64,000 nt of DNA from Oscillospiraceae bacterium (lineage in GTDB: Bacteria > Bacillota > Clostridia > Oscillospirales > Oscillospiraceae), in contig JAFSCD010000001.1 in NCBI GenBank assembly GCA_017436955.1, forward strand, positions 91,351 to 155,350, written 5' to 3'. Position numbers and translations under genes: made by a program. This document shows, one piece after another, positions 23,797 to 31,272 of this stretch (within the stretch, counting starts at the first letter, position 1; the number at the start of each line of letters is the position of its first letter). The notes beneath the pieces are model-generated. The model made no database searches, was not told where the DNA came from, and was given only the letters and a program-made list of their open reading frames with translations.

Positions 23797-24531
23797 TTAT
23801 TTCATAAATTCTTCGTAGGCATCCAGTACCTCGTCGGTAGGACCGAACCGCACCAGCTTGCCTTCGTGGATCCACAGCACCTTGTCGCACAGATCGGCGA
23901 TGGTCTTGCGGTCGTGGGAGACGATGACCACGGTACGATCCTTGTCCGTGATCAGCTCTTTCATCTTTTTGTAGCTCTTTTTCTTGAAATGGGCGTCGCC
24001 CACACTGAGCACCTCGTCAATGAGGATGATATCGGTCTCCAGCACGGCGGTGATGGAGAAGGCCAGCTTGGAGTGCATACCGCTGGAATAGGTGCGTACC
24101 GGGGCGTCGATATAGGCGCCCAGCTCGGAGAATTCAATGATTTGCTCCATCTTTTCAGCAATCTGCTCTTTGGTAAAGCCCAGCAGCATTGCGGACAGGA
24201 TGATGTTATCCCTGCCGGAAAGCTCTGTTTTGAAGCCGACGCCGATGGCAAGCAGGGAAATGGAGTGACCGTGCAGGTCGACCGTGCCGCTGTTGGGGGC
24301 GAAGATGCCGGCGATGGCACGCAGCATTGTGGACTTGCCGCTGCCGTTTTTGCCGACGATGCCCAGAATTTCACCCTTTTTCACCTTAAAGCTGACGTTC
24401 TGGACAGCCTGGCAGACCTCGGCCTTGCTCTTTTTGCCCAGCAGCAGGTGCTTTTTGATGGAGTAGGATTTCAGACTTTTGTAGCTAACGCAAAGGTTTT
24501 CTACTTCGATCGCATATTCGCTCATAATCAT
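23797..24531 (-). CDS. tagH: Teichoic acid/polysaccharide ABC exporter, ATPase subunit (TagH-like)
   Basis: 244 residues. Walker A GKNGSGKS, signature YSSGM (as in polysaccharide exporters rather than LSGGQ), Walker B IILIDEV and H-loop SHD. The N-terminus ENLCVSYKSLKSYSIKKHLLLGKK is typical for the TagH/KpsT subfamily. TagH proteins of Bacillus carry a C-terminal extracellular domain; here the protein ends after the ATPase, so it is the short type. The start ATG 24531 overlaps the stop of tagG (ATGA); a second ATG at 24525 is possible. Confidence 0.93.
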   Translation of the reverse strand: MIMSEYAIEVENLCVSYKSLKSYSIKKHLLLGKKSKAEVCQAVQNVSFKVKKGEILGIVGKNGSGKSTMLRAIAGIFAPNSGTVDLHGHSISLLAIGVGFKTELSGRDNIILSAMLLGFTKEQIAEKMEQIIEFSELGAYIDAPVRTYSSGMHSKLAFSITAVLETDIILIDEVLSVGDAHFKKKSYKKMKELITDKDRTVVIVSHDRKTIADLCDKVLWIHEGKLVRFGPTDEVLDAYEEFMK

Positions 24532-25310
24532 ACCGCTTTCAAGTAACTGTTTTCTTCCTTGTATACCAGCGCAACGCCGCCGACGGTCAGCAGCACGCTC
24601 ACAACGAACCAAATTCCCAGGAATTTTAGATCCGGCATTCGGCTGTAAATCAGGCAATCACGCATTGCAGTAATCAGGGAAGCCAGGGGGTTATAATTGT
24701 TCAGATATTCGCCAATGTTGGGGATCTTGGTCTTGATGTTGTAGAAGATACCGGTGAGGTAAAACAGGAAGCGAAGGACGATGTTGATCACATTGGCCAG
24801 ATCCTCCACGTACACACCGAAATGCATCACGATGCAGCTGCAGCCGAAGGTGAACAGCATCAGTATAATGATAATGGGAATGAAGAACAGCACGTTGAAG
24901 GAAATGGGCACCTGGAAGAAGATCATCATCAGCACAACGATACCAAAGGAGATCATCATCTTGAAGGCGTCTGCCATCAACTGGGCGACGACCAGAATGT
25001 ACTTGGGGAAATACACCCGGGAGACGATGGGCTTATTCCGCTTGACGATCCTGACGCTGCTTTTCAGCGTGCCGTTAAAGAAGTTCCACATAGAAAGACC
25101 CACGAAAATAAACACGGGGAAATACTGCTCGCTGGCGGAAAACACATATCCGAAGATAAATGTATAGATCAGCATGAAGCACAGCGGATCCAGAATCCAC
25201 CAGATCCAGTTCAGGTAGGAGCCGGCGACCTCTGTCTTTAGCTGGGACTTTGCGGAGACCACAGAGAAAGAGAAATATTTACGAAGGTCAGTAAAAAAAC
25301 GTTTCAGCAT
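24528..25310 (-). CDS. tagG: Teichoic acid/polysaccharide ABC exporter, permease (TagG-like)
   Basis: ABC-2 type permease of 260 residues with six transmembrane helices and the amphipathic N-terminus of the family (LKRFFTDLRKYFSFSVVSAKSQLKTEV). The segment FNGTLKSSVRIVKRNKPIVSRVYFPK, after helix 2, is the conserved coupling region of TagG/KpsM proteins. First gene of a four-gene operon, 74 bp after a near-perfect promoter; ribosome site AAGGAA 8 nt before the ATG. It moves the undecaprenyl-linked polymer to the outer face. Confidence 0.92.
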   Translation of the reverse strand: MLKRFFTDLRKYFSFSVVSAKSQLKTEVAGSYLNWIWWILDPLCFMLIYTFIFGYVFSASEQYFPVFIFVGLSMWNFFNGTLKSSVRIVKRNKPIVSRVYFPKYILVVAQLMADAFKMMISFGIVVLMMIFFQVPISFNVLFFIPIIIILMLFTFGCSCIVMHFGVYVEDLANVINIVLRFLFYLTGIFYNIKTKIPNIGEYLNNYNPLASLITAMRDCLIYSRMPDLKFLGIWFVVSVLLTVGGVALVYKEENSYLKAV

Positions 25311-25383
25311 AAAAACATTCCTTCCTGGCAGGACATAGTAACGGAAAAATCCACACAAAGCTCCATAATAAAAGCTTTTTGTT

Positions 25384-25411
25384 ATTATACCATATTTTTC
25401 GGGAGTGTCAA
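25384..25411 (-). promoter_or_regulatory. Promoter of the tagGH operon
   Basis: Minus strand consensus TTGACA (25411-25406), 16-bp spacer, TATAAT (25389-25384). Confidence 0.92.
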
Positions 25412-25451
25412 TCCATTTGGAATCCTTGCTTCTCCCAAAGGGAGAGCCAAG

Positions 25452-25630
25452 CGGACGGATGTGAGCATCCGCCCCTACAGCCAACCCTTCAGTACGTCCG
25501 TAGGGGCGTATCTTTCCTCCCTCTTTGAGGGAGGTGGCATTTGCGGAGCAAATGACAGAGGGAGTGTCGTATGTACGAAGGGACACTCCCCCAGTCACGG
25601 CTTGCGCCGTGCCAGCCCCCTCACAGAAGG
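25452..25630. repeat. Mosaic of two intergenic repeat families
   Basis: 25452-25512 carries the GCATCCGCCCCTAC...CGTCCGTAGGGGCG unit also found at 29240-29294. 25516-25630 carries CCTCCCTC/GAGGGAGG, CATTTGC/GCAAATG, GGGAGTGTC/GACACTCCC and GCCCCCTC-type hairpins shared with 15657-15776 and 36194-36255. No gene lies between 25311 and 25684; the promoter of tagG and these repeats fill the space. Confidence 0.8.
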
Positions 25631-25656
25631 GGCCGGGGCTGCGGATAAAGACGATG

Positions 25657-25687
25657 CAAAAAGCGAGGGAATTTCCCTCGCTTTTTA
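25657..25687 (-). terminator. Terminator of the ADP-ribosylglycohydrolase operon
   Basis: AAAAAGCGAGGG / CCCTCGCTTTTT hairpin; the stop codon of the minus-strand gene lies in its right arm. Confidence 0.85.
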
Positions 25688-27034
25688 TTGTCCAATATGC
25701 TTCAATGTCAGCCGGACACAATCGGCGATATCCACCGTACCCACGCCGAAGATGGAGGTGTGGATCTTGCCGGCGATGGGCGCACGCCAATACGCGTCGA
25801 TGATACCGCTGCCAAAAGCCATACCCAGCACGGAGCCAACGGTGGCAGCGTTGCAATCGGTGTCGAAAGCCGCCTCGACCGCCATACAGATGGATTTGCT
25901 GTAATCGCCGCCGCCGTAAAGCAGGGTGGCGGCCACGATCATAGCGTTGGGGATGGTGTGGCACCAGCCGTGGGAGGTATGCTCGTCATACTTTTTGTGG
26001 ATGGCGGCGAAGCAATCCGCCTGGGATACGCCGTTTTCAAAGCCCTCCAGCACGGAAATTACTTCCGCGTACAGCCGGCTGGTATGGGGGATTTCCGCCA
26101 GACCGCCCAGGATGATATCCCGGATATTGCCGGTCACGGCGGCAACGGATAGCATCGCGGCGGCGAACATCTCGCCGTAGATGCCGTTCTTCACGTGGGA
26201 GATGCAGCCGTCACGCCACGCCATTTCCGCCGCCAGCGCCGGCTTGCCGGGATTGATATAGCCGAAATAATCGCCCCTTATCTGTGCGCCGATCCATTCC
26301 CGGTAGGCGTTTTGATACACGGCAGAATGGGGCGGGCAGAAGCCGGCCACGAAATTGCAGTATGCAACCCGTTCTGCGGTGCAGTAAGCATCCTTGGGTA
26401 AGGCGCAAAGCCAGGTTTGCGCCACATCGTCGGGGGTGAAATCCCGACCGTATTTTTCGATGATCTGCTGGTACAGCACCGTGTAATTGGTGTCATCATC
26501 CGGCGGCATACCCTCGCCGTCATCGGCGTAGGTGCAGATGTCGAAATCGAAGGTGTATCTGCTGCGGATCTCATCGGTCAGGTCGCTGCGCAGGATGTAG
26601 CGGTGCAAGGGGTAGTTGCCGGTCTCCTGCAGGAAGGGGAGCAGCTCGTTGGAGCGGATGCCCTCAATGGATTTGCCCAGCAGACAGCCGCAGGTGCGAC
26701 CCAGCCAGGCACCCAGCAGCTTGTCCTCCAGATCGGTGGGCGCGGTTTGGGCGTAGCTGTGGGGCTTGCGCAGCGCCTGGATGGACGGAAGGTCAGAGGG
26801 CTCATTGTAGGGATAATCTGTCCGCATTTTTGCGGTGCGCACTTTTTCAAACAGTGCGTCACCCAGCGCCTTCTTCACCGCATCGTTGGGAAGGCAATAC
26901 ACGGCGGTGAATACGTCCTTGTAGGCTTCCATATCCAAGCCCTCGTCGATGCACTGCTGATACTCTGTCAGCAAATTAACGGGGTAGAATTCATATTCGT
27001 GAAGCTGGTCGTATTGCGGTGTGAGTTCTTCCAA
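25685..27034 (-). CDS. ADP-ribosylglycohydrolase family protein
   Basis: 449 residues. An N-terminal extension of about 110 residues precedes the all-helical DraG/ARH fold. Metal-binding motifs are visible: PPDDDTNYT near residue 180 (first Mg site) and AAFDTDCNAATVGSVLG near residue 390 (second site), with GCLLGKSIEG after the extension. The family removes ADP-ribose from proteins or cleaves related N-glycosidic bonds; the target is unknown. The start is TTG 27034 with AAGGAG 8 nt upstream; it follows the stop of the TraX-like gene without a gap, so the two are co-translated. Confidence 0.9.
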   Translation of the reverse strand: MEELTPQYDQLHEYEFYPVNLLTEYQQCIDEGLDMEAYKDVFTAVYCLPNDAVKKALGDALFEKVRTAKMRTDYPYNEPSDLPSIQALRKPHSYAQTAPTDLEDKLLGAWLGRTCGCLLGKSIEGIRSNELLPFLQETGNYPLHRYILRSDLTDEIRSRYTFDFDICTYADDGEGMPPDDDTNYTVLYQQIIEKYGRDFTPDDVAQTWLCALPKDAYCTAERVAYCNFVAGFCPPHSAVYQNAYREWIGAQIRGDYFGYINPGKPALAAEMAWRDGCISHVKNGIYGEMFAAAMLSVAAVTGNIRDIILGGLAEIPHTSRLYAEVISVLEGFENGVSQADCFAAIHKKYDEHTSHGWCHTIPNAMIVAATLLYGGGDYSKSICMAVEAAFDTDCNAATVGSVLGMAFGSGIIDAYWRAPIAGKIHTSIFGVGTVDIADCVRLTLKHIGQ

Positions 27035-27766
27035 TCAGATCACTCCTTTGAGGATAAGCTGCTTGATGGCAACGAGCAGCAGCATGTGCAGCGGATAGAA
27101 CAGATAAAACGCGTACTTGAGGATGGGGTGCCGGATAAAGCCACGCTTACCGTTGTACATATTGATGGGGATGAAGGCTGCCACGGCGAAGATGCCACCG
27201 GAGAACAGCGGATAGCCGGCCAGCGCCTGCACAATGGGGTGACCGCGCAGCACATACAGCAGCAGGATGATCACCATACCGGCGGTGCCGTAATCCGCCT
27301 TCAGCACCGTGGAAGCGCCCAGCGCAACCAGCAGCAGGAGCGCCTTCAGGAGGTTGCTCTTGATATTGCGGTAGAAATAGATGGACAGCGCACCCAAAAA
27401 CAGGGTGAAAAATACATTCTGGTAATCTGCGCACAGAAGCGCGCCGCGTACCATCAGGTTGAAGGGGATCTCGGAGAGAATGGCAAATGCCAGCAGCCGG
27501 GCGAGATACCGGATGGGATTTCGGGTGTGACGCAGACCTTCACCGATGAGGAAGCAGTAGATGGGGAAGGCGAGCCTGCCGATCTTGCGCAGGATGAAAT
27601 AGATGGTAACGGTCTCGCCCAGGGCGGTAAACAGCGGCTGCCGGAAAATGGGGAAGGCGTAAAATACGTAGCCGGTGTGGTCGATCAGCATCGTAATGAC
27701 GGCAATCAGCTTCAGCACGCTGCCGCTTAAAACGCGGTGTTTCTTTGTTAAGCAGGTTTCAGACAT
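27035..27766 (-). CDS. TraX family membrane protein
   Basis: 243 residues, seven or eight helices. It has the family's N-terminus LSGSVLKLIAVITMLIDHTG and the IGRLAFPIYCFLIGEGLRHTRN motif around residue 75. TraX of F acetylates pilin, and chromosomal Firmicute relatives are thought to be acyltransferases of surface molecules; the acceptor here is unknown. ATG 27766 follows GGGGTGA by 5 nt. Cotranscribed with the ADP-ribosylglycohydrolase; no conjugation genes are nearby, so a role in transfer is unlikely. Confidence 0.88.
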   Translation of the reverse strand: MSETCLTKKHRVLSGSVLKLIAVITMLIDHTGYVFYAFPIFRQPLFTALGETVTIYFILRKIGRLAFPIYCFLIGEGLRHTRNPIRYLARLLAFAILSEIPFNLMVRGALLCADYQNVFFTLFLGALSIYFYRNIKSNLLKALLLLVALGASTVLKADYGTAGMVIILLLYVLRGHPIVQALAGYPLFSGGIFAVAAFIPINMYNGKRGFIRHPILKYAFYLFYPLHMLLLVAIKQLILKGVI

Positions 27767-27802
27767 GGTTTTCACCCCAAATGTCAAAGTATCTCTGGCT
27801 TC

Positions 27803-27831
27803 ATTATAGCACACCCGGCAAAAAAAGTAAA
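27803..27831 (-). promoter_or_regulatory. Promoter of the TraX operon
   Basis: Minus strand TTTACT (27831-27826), 17-bp spacer, TATAAT (27808-27803). Confidence 0.85.
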
Positions 27832-27839
27832 TCCAATAG

Positions 27840-27870
27840 AAACAGCGCAGGGGAATCCCTGCGCTGTTTG
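27840..27870 (-). terminator. Terminator of the zinc-ribbon/lipoprotein operon
   Basis: AACAGCGCAGGG / CCCTGCGCTGTT with AAT loop, downstream of the minus-strand gene ending at 27888. Confidence 0.85.
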
Positions 27871-27887
27871 TGAATGTGAGATGCTGA

Positions 27888-28403
27888 TTAGAGGGTATCT
27901 TTTAATTCTTGATTCAATGCTTTTGTACAAGATTGACTAATCAAAAGAAAAACGATGTAAACGGCAAAAATCAGGACGGCCATACCATATTCGCCACCGA
28001 AGATGGCAGCCGGTGCTAAAAGGATCAGCAACGGATACATAGAAAAATATGAAAAACCGATTGCTTTCTTGAGCTTTCGTTTTAGGGATTCGTACATAGC
28101 AATTTCATTGGGATTACTGGTAGTGATTCGAGGAATATCAATACTCTTTGCTTTTGTCCAGACGACAAGAGAGAAAATAAGTCCAATGCCGAGAAACAGA
28201 ACAAGGGAAACGATGCTTAAGGAGTAGAGGCTATTTACCTTTTCCTCAAATGCTTTCAATGCGATGTAATCTTCAGAATAAGTACTGGTTTGGGTGGGCT
28301 TGTGGGAAGTATCCGTTGTGTGATAGTTGGCGGTAGCACAACCACAAGTGGGGCAGATAATTGCTTCGTCAGCGATTTGTTTTCCGCATTTAGAACAAAA
28401 CAT
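27888..28403 (-). CDS. Zinc-ribbon membrane protein, unknown function
   Basis: 171 residues. It begins with a zinc-ribbon, MFCSKCGKQI followed by CPTCGCA, four cysteines in CxxC pairs. A Ser/Thr-rich linker, a first helix (about 62-85), a basic loop and two further helices (about 118-160) follow. Proteins of this design are common in Firmicutes and have no agreed role. AT-rich compared with the core genes. Its start lies 11 nt after the stop of the lipoprotein gene, so both are transcribed from the promoter region with the double palindrome at 28833-28877. Confidence 0.8.
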   Translation of the reverse strand: MFCSKCGKQIADEAIICPTCGCATANYHTTDTSHKPTQTSTYSEDYIALKAFEEKVNSLYSLSIVSLVLFLGIGLIFSLVVWTKAKSIDIPRITTSNPNEIAMYESLKRKLKKAIGFSYFSMYPLLILLAPAAIFGGEYGMAVLIFAVYIVFLLISQSCTKALNQELKDTL

Positions 28404-28414
28404 TATTCTTCTCC

Positions 28415-28813
28415 TTATTCATAAGAAAGTCCTGTAACCGTACCGGCCTGAATGAACAACTTTCGAACAGTACCATCCGTTTTTACTTCTGCAACATAAG
28501 AAAAAGCAAAAGTGCCACGCTGGGTTTGATTGGCGTCGGTATATCCGGTGACAGATCCGTGTACGACAACTGTCCAGGTGTCGCCATTCAGTGTGGCATA
28601 AGAAGATGATGCGAATTTTTCGGAATTGTTGACAGTGTAGTATAACCCCAATTCATTGGCAATAGCGCTCCATTCATCTTTTTCTTTGATGTAGTTCTGC
28701 AGATGGGCAATGGCAGCGCTCTCTGTTTGAATGTTGGTTCCACCGCAAGCAAGCAGACCCGAGCAAATTGCCAGGAGCAAAATAATGGTTAGAGCTATCT
28801 TAACAGTTTTCAT
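28415..28813 (-). CDS. Small lipoprotein, unknown function
   Basis: 132 residues. Signal peptide with lipobox SGLLAC (Cys23), to be modified by Lgt. The mature part has a helical segment (ESAAIAHLQNYIKEKDEW) and then a beta-rich domain (YATLNGDTWTVVVHGSVTG, FAFSYVAEVK). No family is recognised. AAAGGAGGG precedes the ATG. First gene of a two-gene operon divergent from an Xre-type regulator gene. Confidence 0.8.
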   Translation of the reverse strand: MKTVKIALTIILLLAICSGLLACGGTNIQTESAAIAHLQNYIKEKDEWSAIANELGLYYTVNNSEKFASSSYATLNGDTWTVVVHGSVTGYTDANQTQRGTFAFSYVAEVKTDGTVRKLFIQAGTVTGLSYE

Positions 28814-28832
28814 TTTTGTGTCCCTCCTTTAG

Positions 28833-28877
28833 TTTATGTAACAAACTGTTACATAAACAATGTAACATAATGTTACA
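28833..28877. promoter_or_regulatory. Double palindromic operator between lipoprotein operon and Xre regulator
   Basis: Two copies of TGTAACA-N3-TGTTACA. The first is inside a 25-bp perfect palindrome with arms TTTATGTAACA and TGTTACATAAA (28833-28857); the second is 28861-28877. Centres are 24 bp apart. The second overlaps TACAAT (28874-28879), a likely -10 of the regulator gene. Fits binding by the regulator encoded at 28899. Confidence 0.85.
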
Positions 28878-28898
28878 ATAAAAGCAAGGGGTGATTTG

Positions 28899-29102
28899 AT
28901 GATAGGCTTGAAAAATATACGAAAAAAGCGGAATTTGAACCAGCAGAAGGTAGCTATGGACTTGAACATATCCCGTGAAGCCTTGTCCTACTACGAAAAT
29001 GGCAAGCGTGAGCCGTCCTTGGCACTGCTGGTGGAAATGTCCCAGTATTTCAATGTTTCTATTAACTATCTGATCACCGGCGAAGAATTCGTAAAAAGAT
29101 GA
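28899..29102 (+). CDS. Small Xre/Cro-type HTH repressor
   Basis: 67 residues, a bare helix-turn-helix domain: IRKKRNLNQQKVAMDLNISREALSYYE, with the recognition helix at ISREALSYYENG and the usual EPSLALLVEMSQYFNVSINYLI tail. ATG 28899 follows AAGGGGTG by 6 nt. It is likely an autorepressor that also controls the divergent lipoprotein/zinc-ribbon operon through the two TGTAACA palindromes. The layout resembles small regulatory cassettes of mobile elements, but no mobility genes are present. Confidence 0.9.
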   Translation: MIGLKNIRKKRNLNQQKVAMDLNISREALSYYENGKREPSLALLVEMSQYFNVSINYLITGEEFVKR

Positions 29103-29135
29103 ACCTATCCTTTTGAAAGGGGATAGGTTCGTTTT
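29101..29135 (+). terminator. Terminator of the Xre regulator
   Basis: GAACCTATCC / GGATAGGTTC with TTTTGAAAGG interior, then GTTTTT. Confidence 0.88.
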
Positions 29136-29194
29136 TATATGCCGCGGTACGTTTTTTGTGTTTTTCACACGAACGGCGCAATTTGAAATATTAT

Positions 29195-29308
29195 GTAGGG
29201 GACGATTGATGCACATCGTCCCGTTTGGCGCGGTTATCAGGCGGATGTGGGCATCCGCCCCTACGATAACCCTTCGGTGCGTCCGTAGGGGCGATTCACG
29301 AATCGCCC
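29195..29308. repeat. Intergenic repeat element with GTAGGGG ends
   Basis: Starts GTAGGGGACGAT, contains GGGACGAT/ATCGTCCC (29199-29222), GGCGGATG/CATCCGCC (about 29240-29259), and ends in GGGCGATTCACGAATCGCCC (29289-29308). The central part matches 25452-25512. No coding potential. Confidence 0.75.
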
Positions 29309-29323
29309 GTGGGGCTGCGAATC

Positions 29324-29352
29324 TTGACAGTTTTTTGGGTGCGTGGTACAAT
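29324..29352 (+). promoter_or_regulatory. Promoter of the acyltransferase at 29385
   Basis: TTGACA (29324-29329), 17-bp spacer, TACAAT (29347-29352) with TG one base upstream. Almost consensus; it lies 15 bp after a repeat element. Confidence 0.92.
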
Positions 29353-29384
29353 TTTGTTAGAATTGTGGGCAAGGAGGATACATA

Positions 29385-30554
29385 ATGAATCCCAATCGAA
29401 AGCTGACGCATTTGGAAGGAATGCGTGCGCTGATGGCGCTGAACGTGTTGCTGTGCCATTTTGTATGCGTGTATTACCCGCAGATGTATTTTACAGGAGA
29501 GCAATATTCCGGTGCGCTGACAATGTTTGCCACAACGCCGCTCTCGGCGCTGGTAAACGGTAATATTGCCGTGGTATTCTTTTTTGCGCTGACGGGCTTT
29601 CTGGTGGGCAGAAGCGTGTTTTTGAAGGGGGATGGTTTCCGGGTGTTGCCCGGCAAGTCCATTAACCGCTATCTGCGATTGCTGCCCACGGTTGCCGTTG
29701 CCACGATTTTCACATTCCTGGCGATGAAGCTGGGGCTGATGAATCACCTGAAGCTTACAAATGAAAATATCAACACGGAATTTTTGTCCGGATATTGCAA
29801 TTTTGACCCCACCATTGGCAATCTGCTCCTGAATATGTTTGTTGCACCGTTTGTGCGCAAGAGCCAATATATCGGCCCATTCTGGACCATTAAGTATGAA
29901 TTCTTCGGGTACATCCTGGTGCTGGCAGTTGCCATTTTGCTGCGCAAGTCCAAGTGGAGAAGATTTGGGTATTTACTTGTGACAGCGCTGCTGGGCGTTA
30001 TTCGGGGAGATGCCTATTTCCCCATCTTTGTCTTCGGCCTGATTGTGGCGGATCTGGAGTTCAATGAAAATCCCACCGTCTGCGGGAAACTGTACAGCAA
30101 GCTGCTGACAAATAAAGTCTTTATTACGGTGTGCTTCTTCGCGGCGACCTATTTTGCCTGCTGCCCCATCTACGGAAATTCTCCGCTGTACGCATTTTTA
30201 CTGAAGATACCCCTGCTGGGTTCCACACTGCTGCGCGGCTTCGGTATGGCGCTGTTTATCTGGGTCAGCCTGAAATCCCGGATCATTCAAAAGATTCTTT
30301 CCTGGAAGCCGCTGGTGTTCCTGGGTGAAATGTCCTTTGAGACCTATGCCATTCACTGGCCTCTGATGCTGATATGCGAGGCGGGACTATTCCTGGTGGT
30401 GGAGAAGTGCCTGCCGTATGATGCGGCGGCATTGCTGGCATTTGCGGTAACGCTGGTCGTGATTTACGGCTGCTCTTGGCTGTTCAGCCTGCTGACAAAG
30501 CGAATCAATGCAGGTATTTCCACCCTTCAAAACAAGCTGCTTTCCAAGAAGTAA
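29385..30554 (+). CDS. Acyltransferase 3 family membrane protein
   Basis: 389 residues, ten or more helices. AT3 hallmarks: LTHLEGMRALMALNVLLCHF at the N-terminus with the catalytic-region His, VVFFFALTGFLVGR, KSINRYLRLLP, and the C-terminal SFETYAIHWPLML. Of the OafA/ExoZ type, which acylates extracellular sugars. Single-gene transcript under a strong promoter. The acceptor is unknown; the nearby envelope-glycan genes make a surface polysaccharide likely. Confidence 0.9.
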   Translation: MNPNRKLTHLEGMRALMALNVLLCHFVCVYYPQMYFTGEQYSGALTMFATTPLSALVNGNIAVVFFFALTGFLVGRSVFLKGDGFRVLPGKSINRYLRLLPTVAVATIFTFLAMKLGLMNHLKLTNENINTEFLSGYCNFDPTIGNLLLNMFVAPFVRKSQYIGPFWTIKYEFFGYILVLAVAILLRKSKWRRFGYLLVTALLGVIRGDAYFPIFVFGLIVADLEFNENPTVCGKLYSKLLTNKVFITVCFFAATYFACCPIYGNSPLYAFLLKIPLLGSTLLRGFGMALFIWVSLKSRIIQKILSWKPLVFLGEMSFETYAIHWPLMLICEAGLFLVVEKCLPYDAAALLAFAVTLVVIYGCSWLFSLLTKRINAGISTLQNKLLSKK

Positions 30555-30574
30555 GTGAATTTTTTCAATACATA

Positions 30575-30608
30575 GCAAAAGCGAGGTGAAATTTCACCTC
30601 GCTTTTTT
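30575..30608. terminator. Bidirectional terminator
   Basis: AAAAGCGAGGTGAAA / TTTCACCTCGCTTTTTT between convergent genes. Confidence 0.9.
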
Positions 30609-30626
30609 GCAGCGCGTATTTCGTTT

Positions 30627-31262
30627 TTACAGTATGGCGCAAATGAACAGCAGGATGGCCAGCACGACAAACAGAATGATGAGATAATTATTGGAACGGC
30701 TACGGGTCTTCTTCAAATTTTTCTTCAAGTTCTCGCCTACTGCATCCAGCGTGGGAAGGAGCTTTTGGTGCGTGGCCAAAACATACTGACAGTGGCCTTT
30801 GATTTTCTCTGCATCGTAAGGACCGCCGTGGGCGTTTGCCTGGAAAAAGGTATTGATATACAGCAGCAAATCCGTAATATCTATACTCATGTCCAAAATG
30901 AGGATGGACATTGCTTTTCCTTCTGCCTTGAGGCAATCAAAGCTGCTGATGCTTTGCTTGGAAAGCTTTTGGATGGTAGTGAAAACGGAAGGAGAGATAT
31001 GATGCGCACGGACAAACGCGGTTAATTCCGCATCGGTGCAGCACGTAACGTTCCTTGAAAAGGATTTTACGTTGTCAGCGGCGTATTGCAGCTGCTGCTT
31101 TACCAGCAGGAAATCCGAATAGATGTCCATGGACACCTCGGCTCTTTTGTCCTTTCCGCGGTTATAAAGTTCGATAGCGGCAAGAATGACGGTCAGTATT
31201 GCAGCAACCGCACTTACCAGCTCTGCAAAATCCGCCAGGGTTTCGATATTGAAAATATCCAT
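30627..31262 (-). CDS. Membrane protein of unknown function in ABC exporter operon
   Basis: 211 residues. One hydrophobic helix near the N-terminus (about 10-32, LADFAELVSAVAAILTVILA), a long helical cytoplasmic middle with a CC pair (about residue 75) and a HHISP turn, and a C-terminal transmembrane anchor (about 190-211) after a very basic stretch (KKNLKKTRSRSNN). No family recognised. It starts 10 nt after the ABC exporter stop and is the last gene of that operon, so it may serve the exporter or protect against its cargo. Confidence 0.72.
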   Translation of the reverse strand: MDIFNIETLADFAELVSAVAAILTVILAAIELYNRGKDKRAEVSMDIYSDFLLVKQQLQYAADNVKSFSRNVTCCTDAELTAFVRAHHISPSVFTTIQKLSKQSISSFDCLKAEGKAMSILILDMSIDITDLLLYINTFFQANAHGGPYDAEKIKGHCQYVLATHQKLLPTLDAVGENLKKNLKKTRSRSNNYLIILFVVLAILLFICAIL

Positions 31263-31272
31263 TTCTTCTCCT

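Noticed and set aside
27035-27766. Conjugation module because of the TraX-like gene
   Set aside because: No relaxase, coupling protein or type IV secretion gene nearby; chromosomal TraX-like proteins are common.
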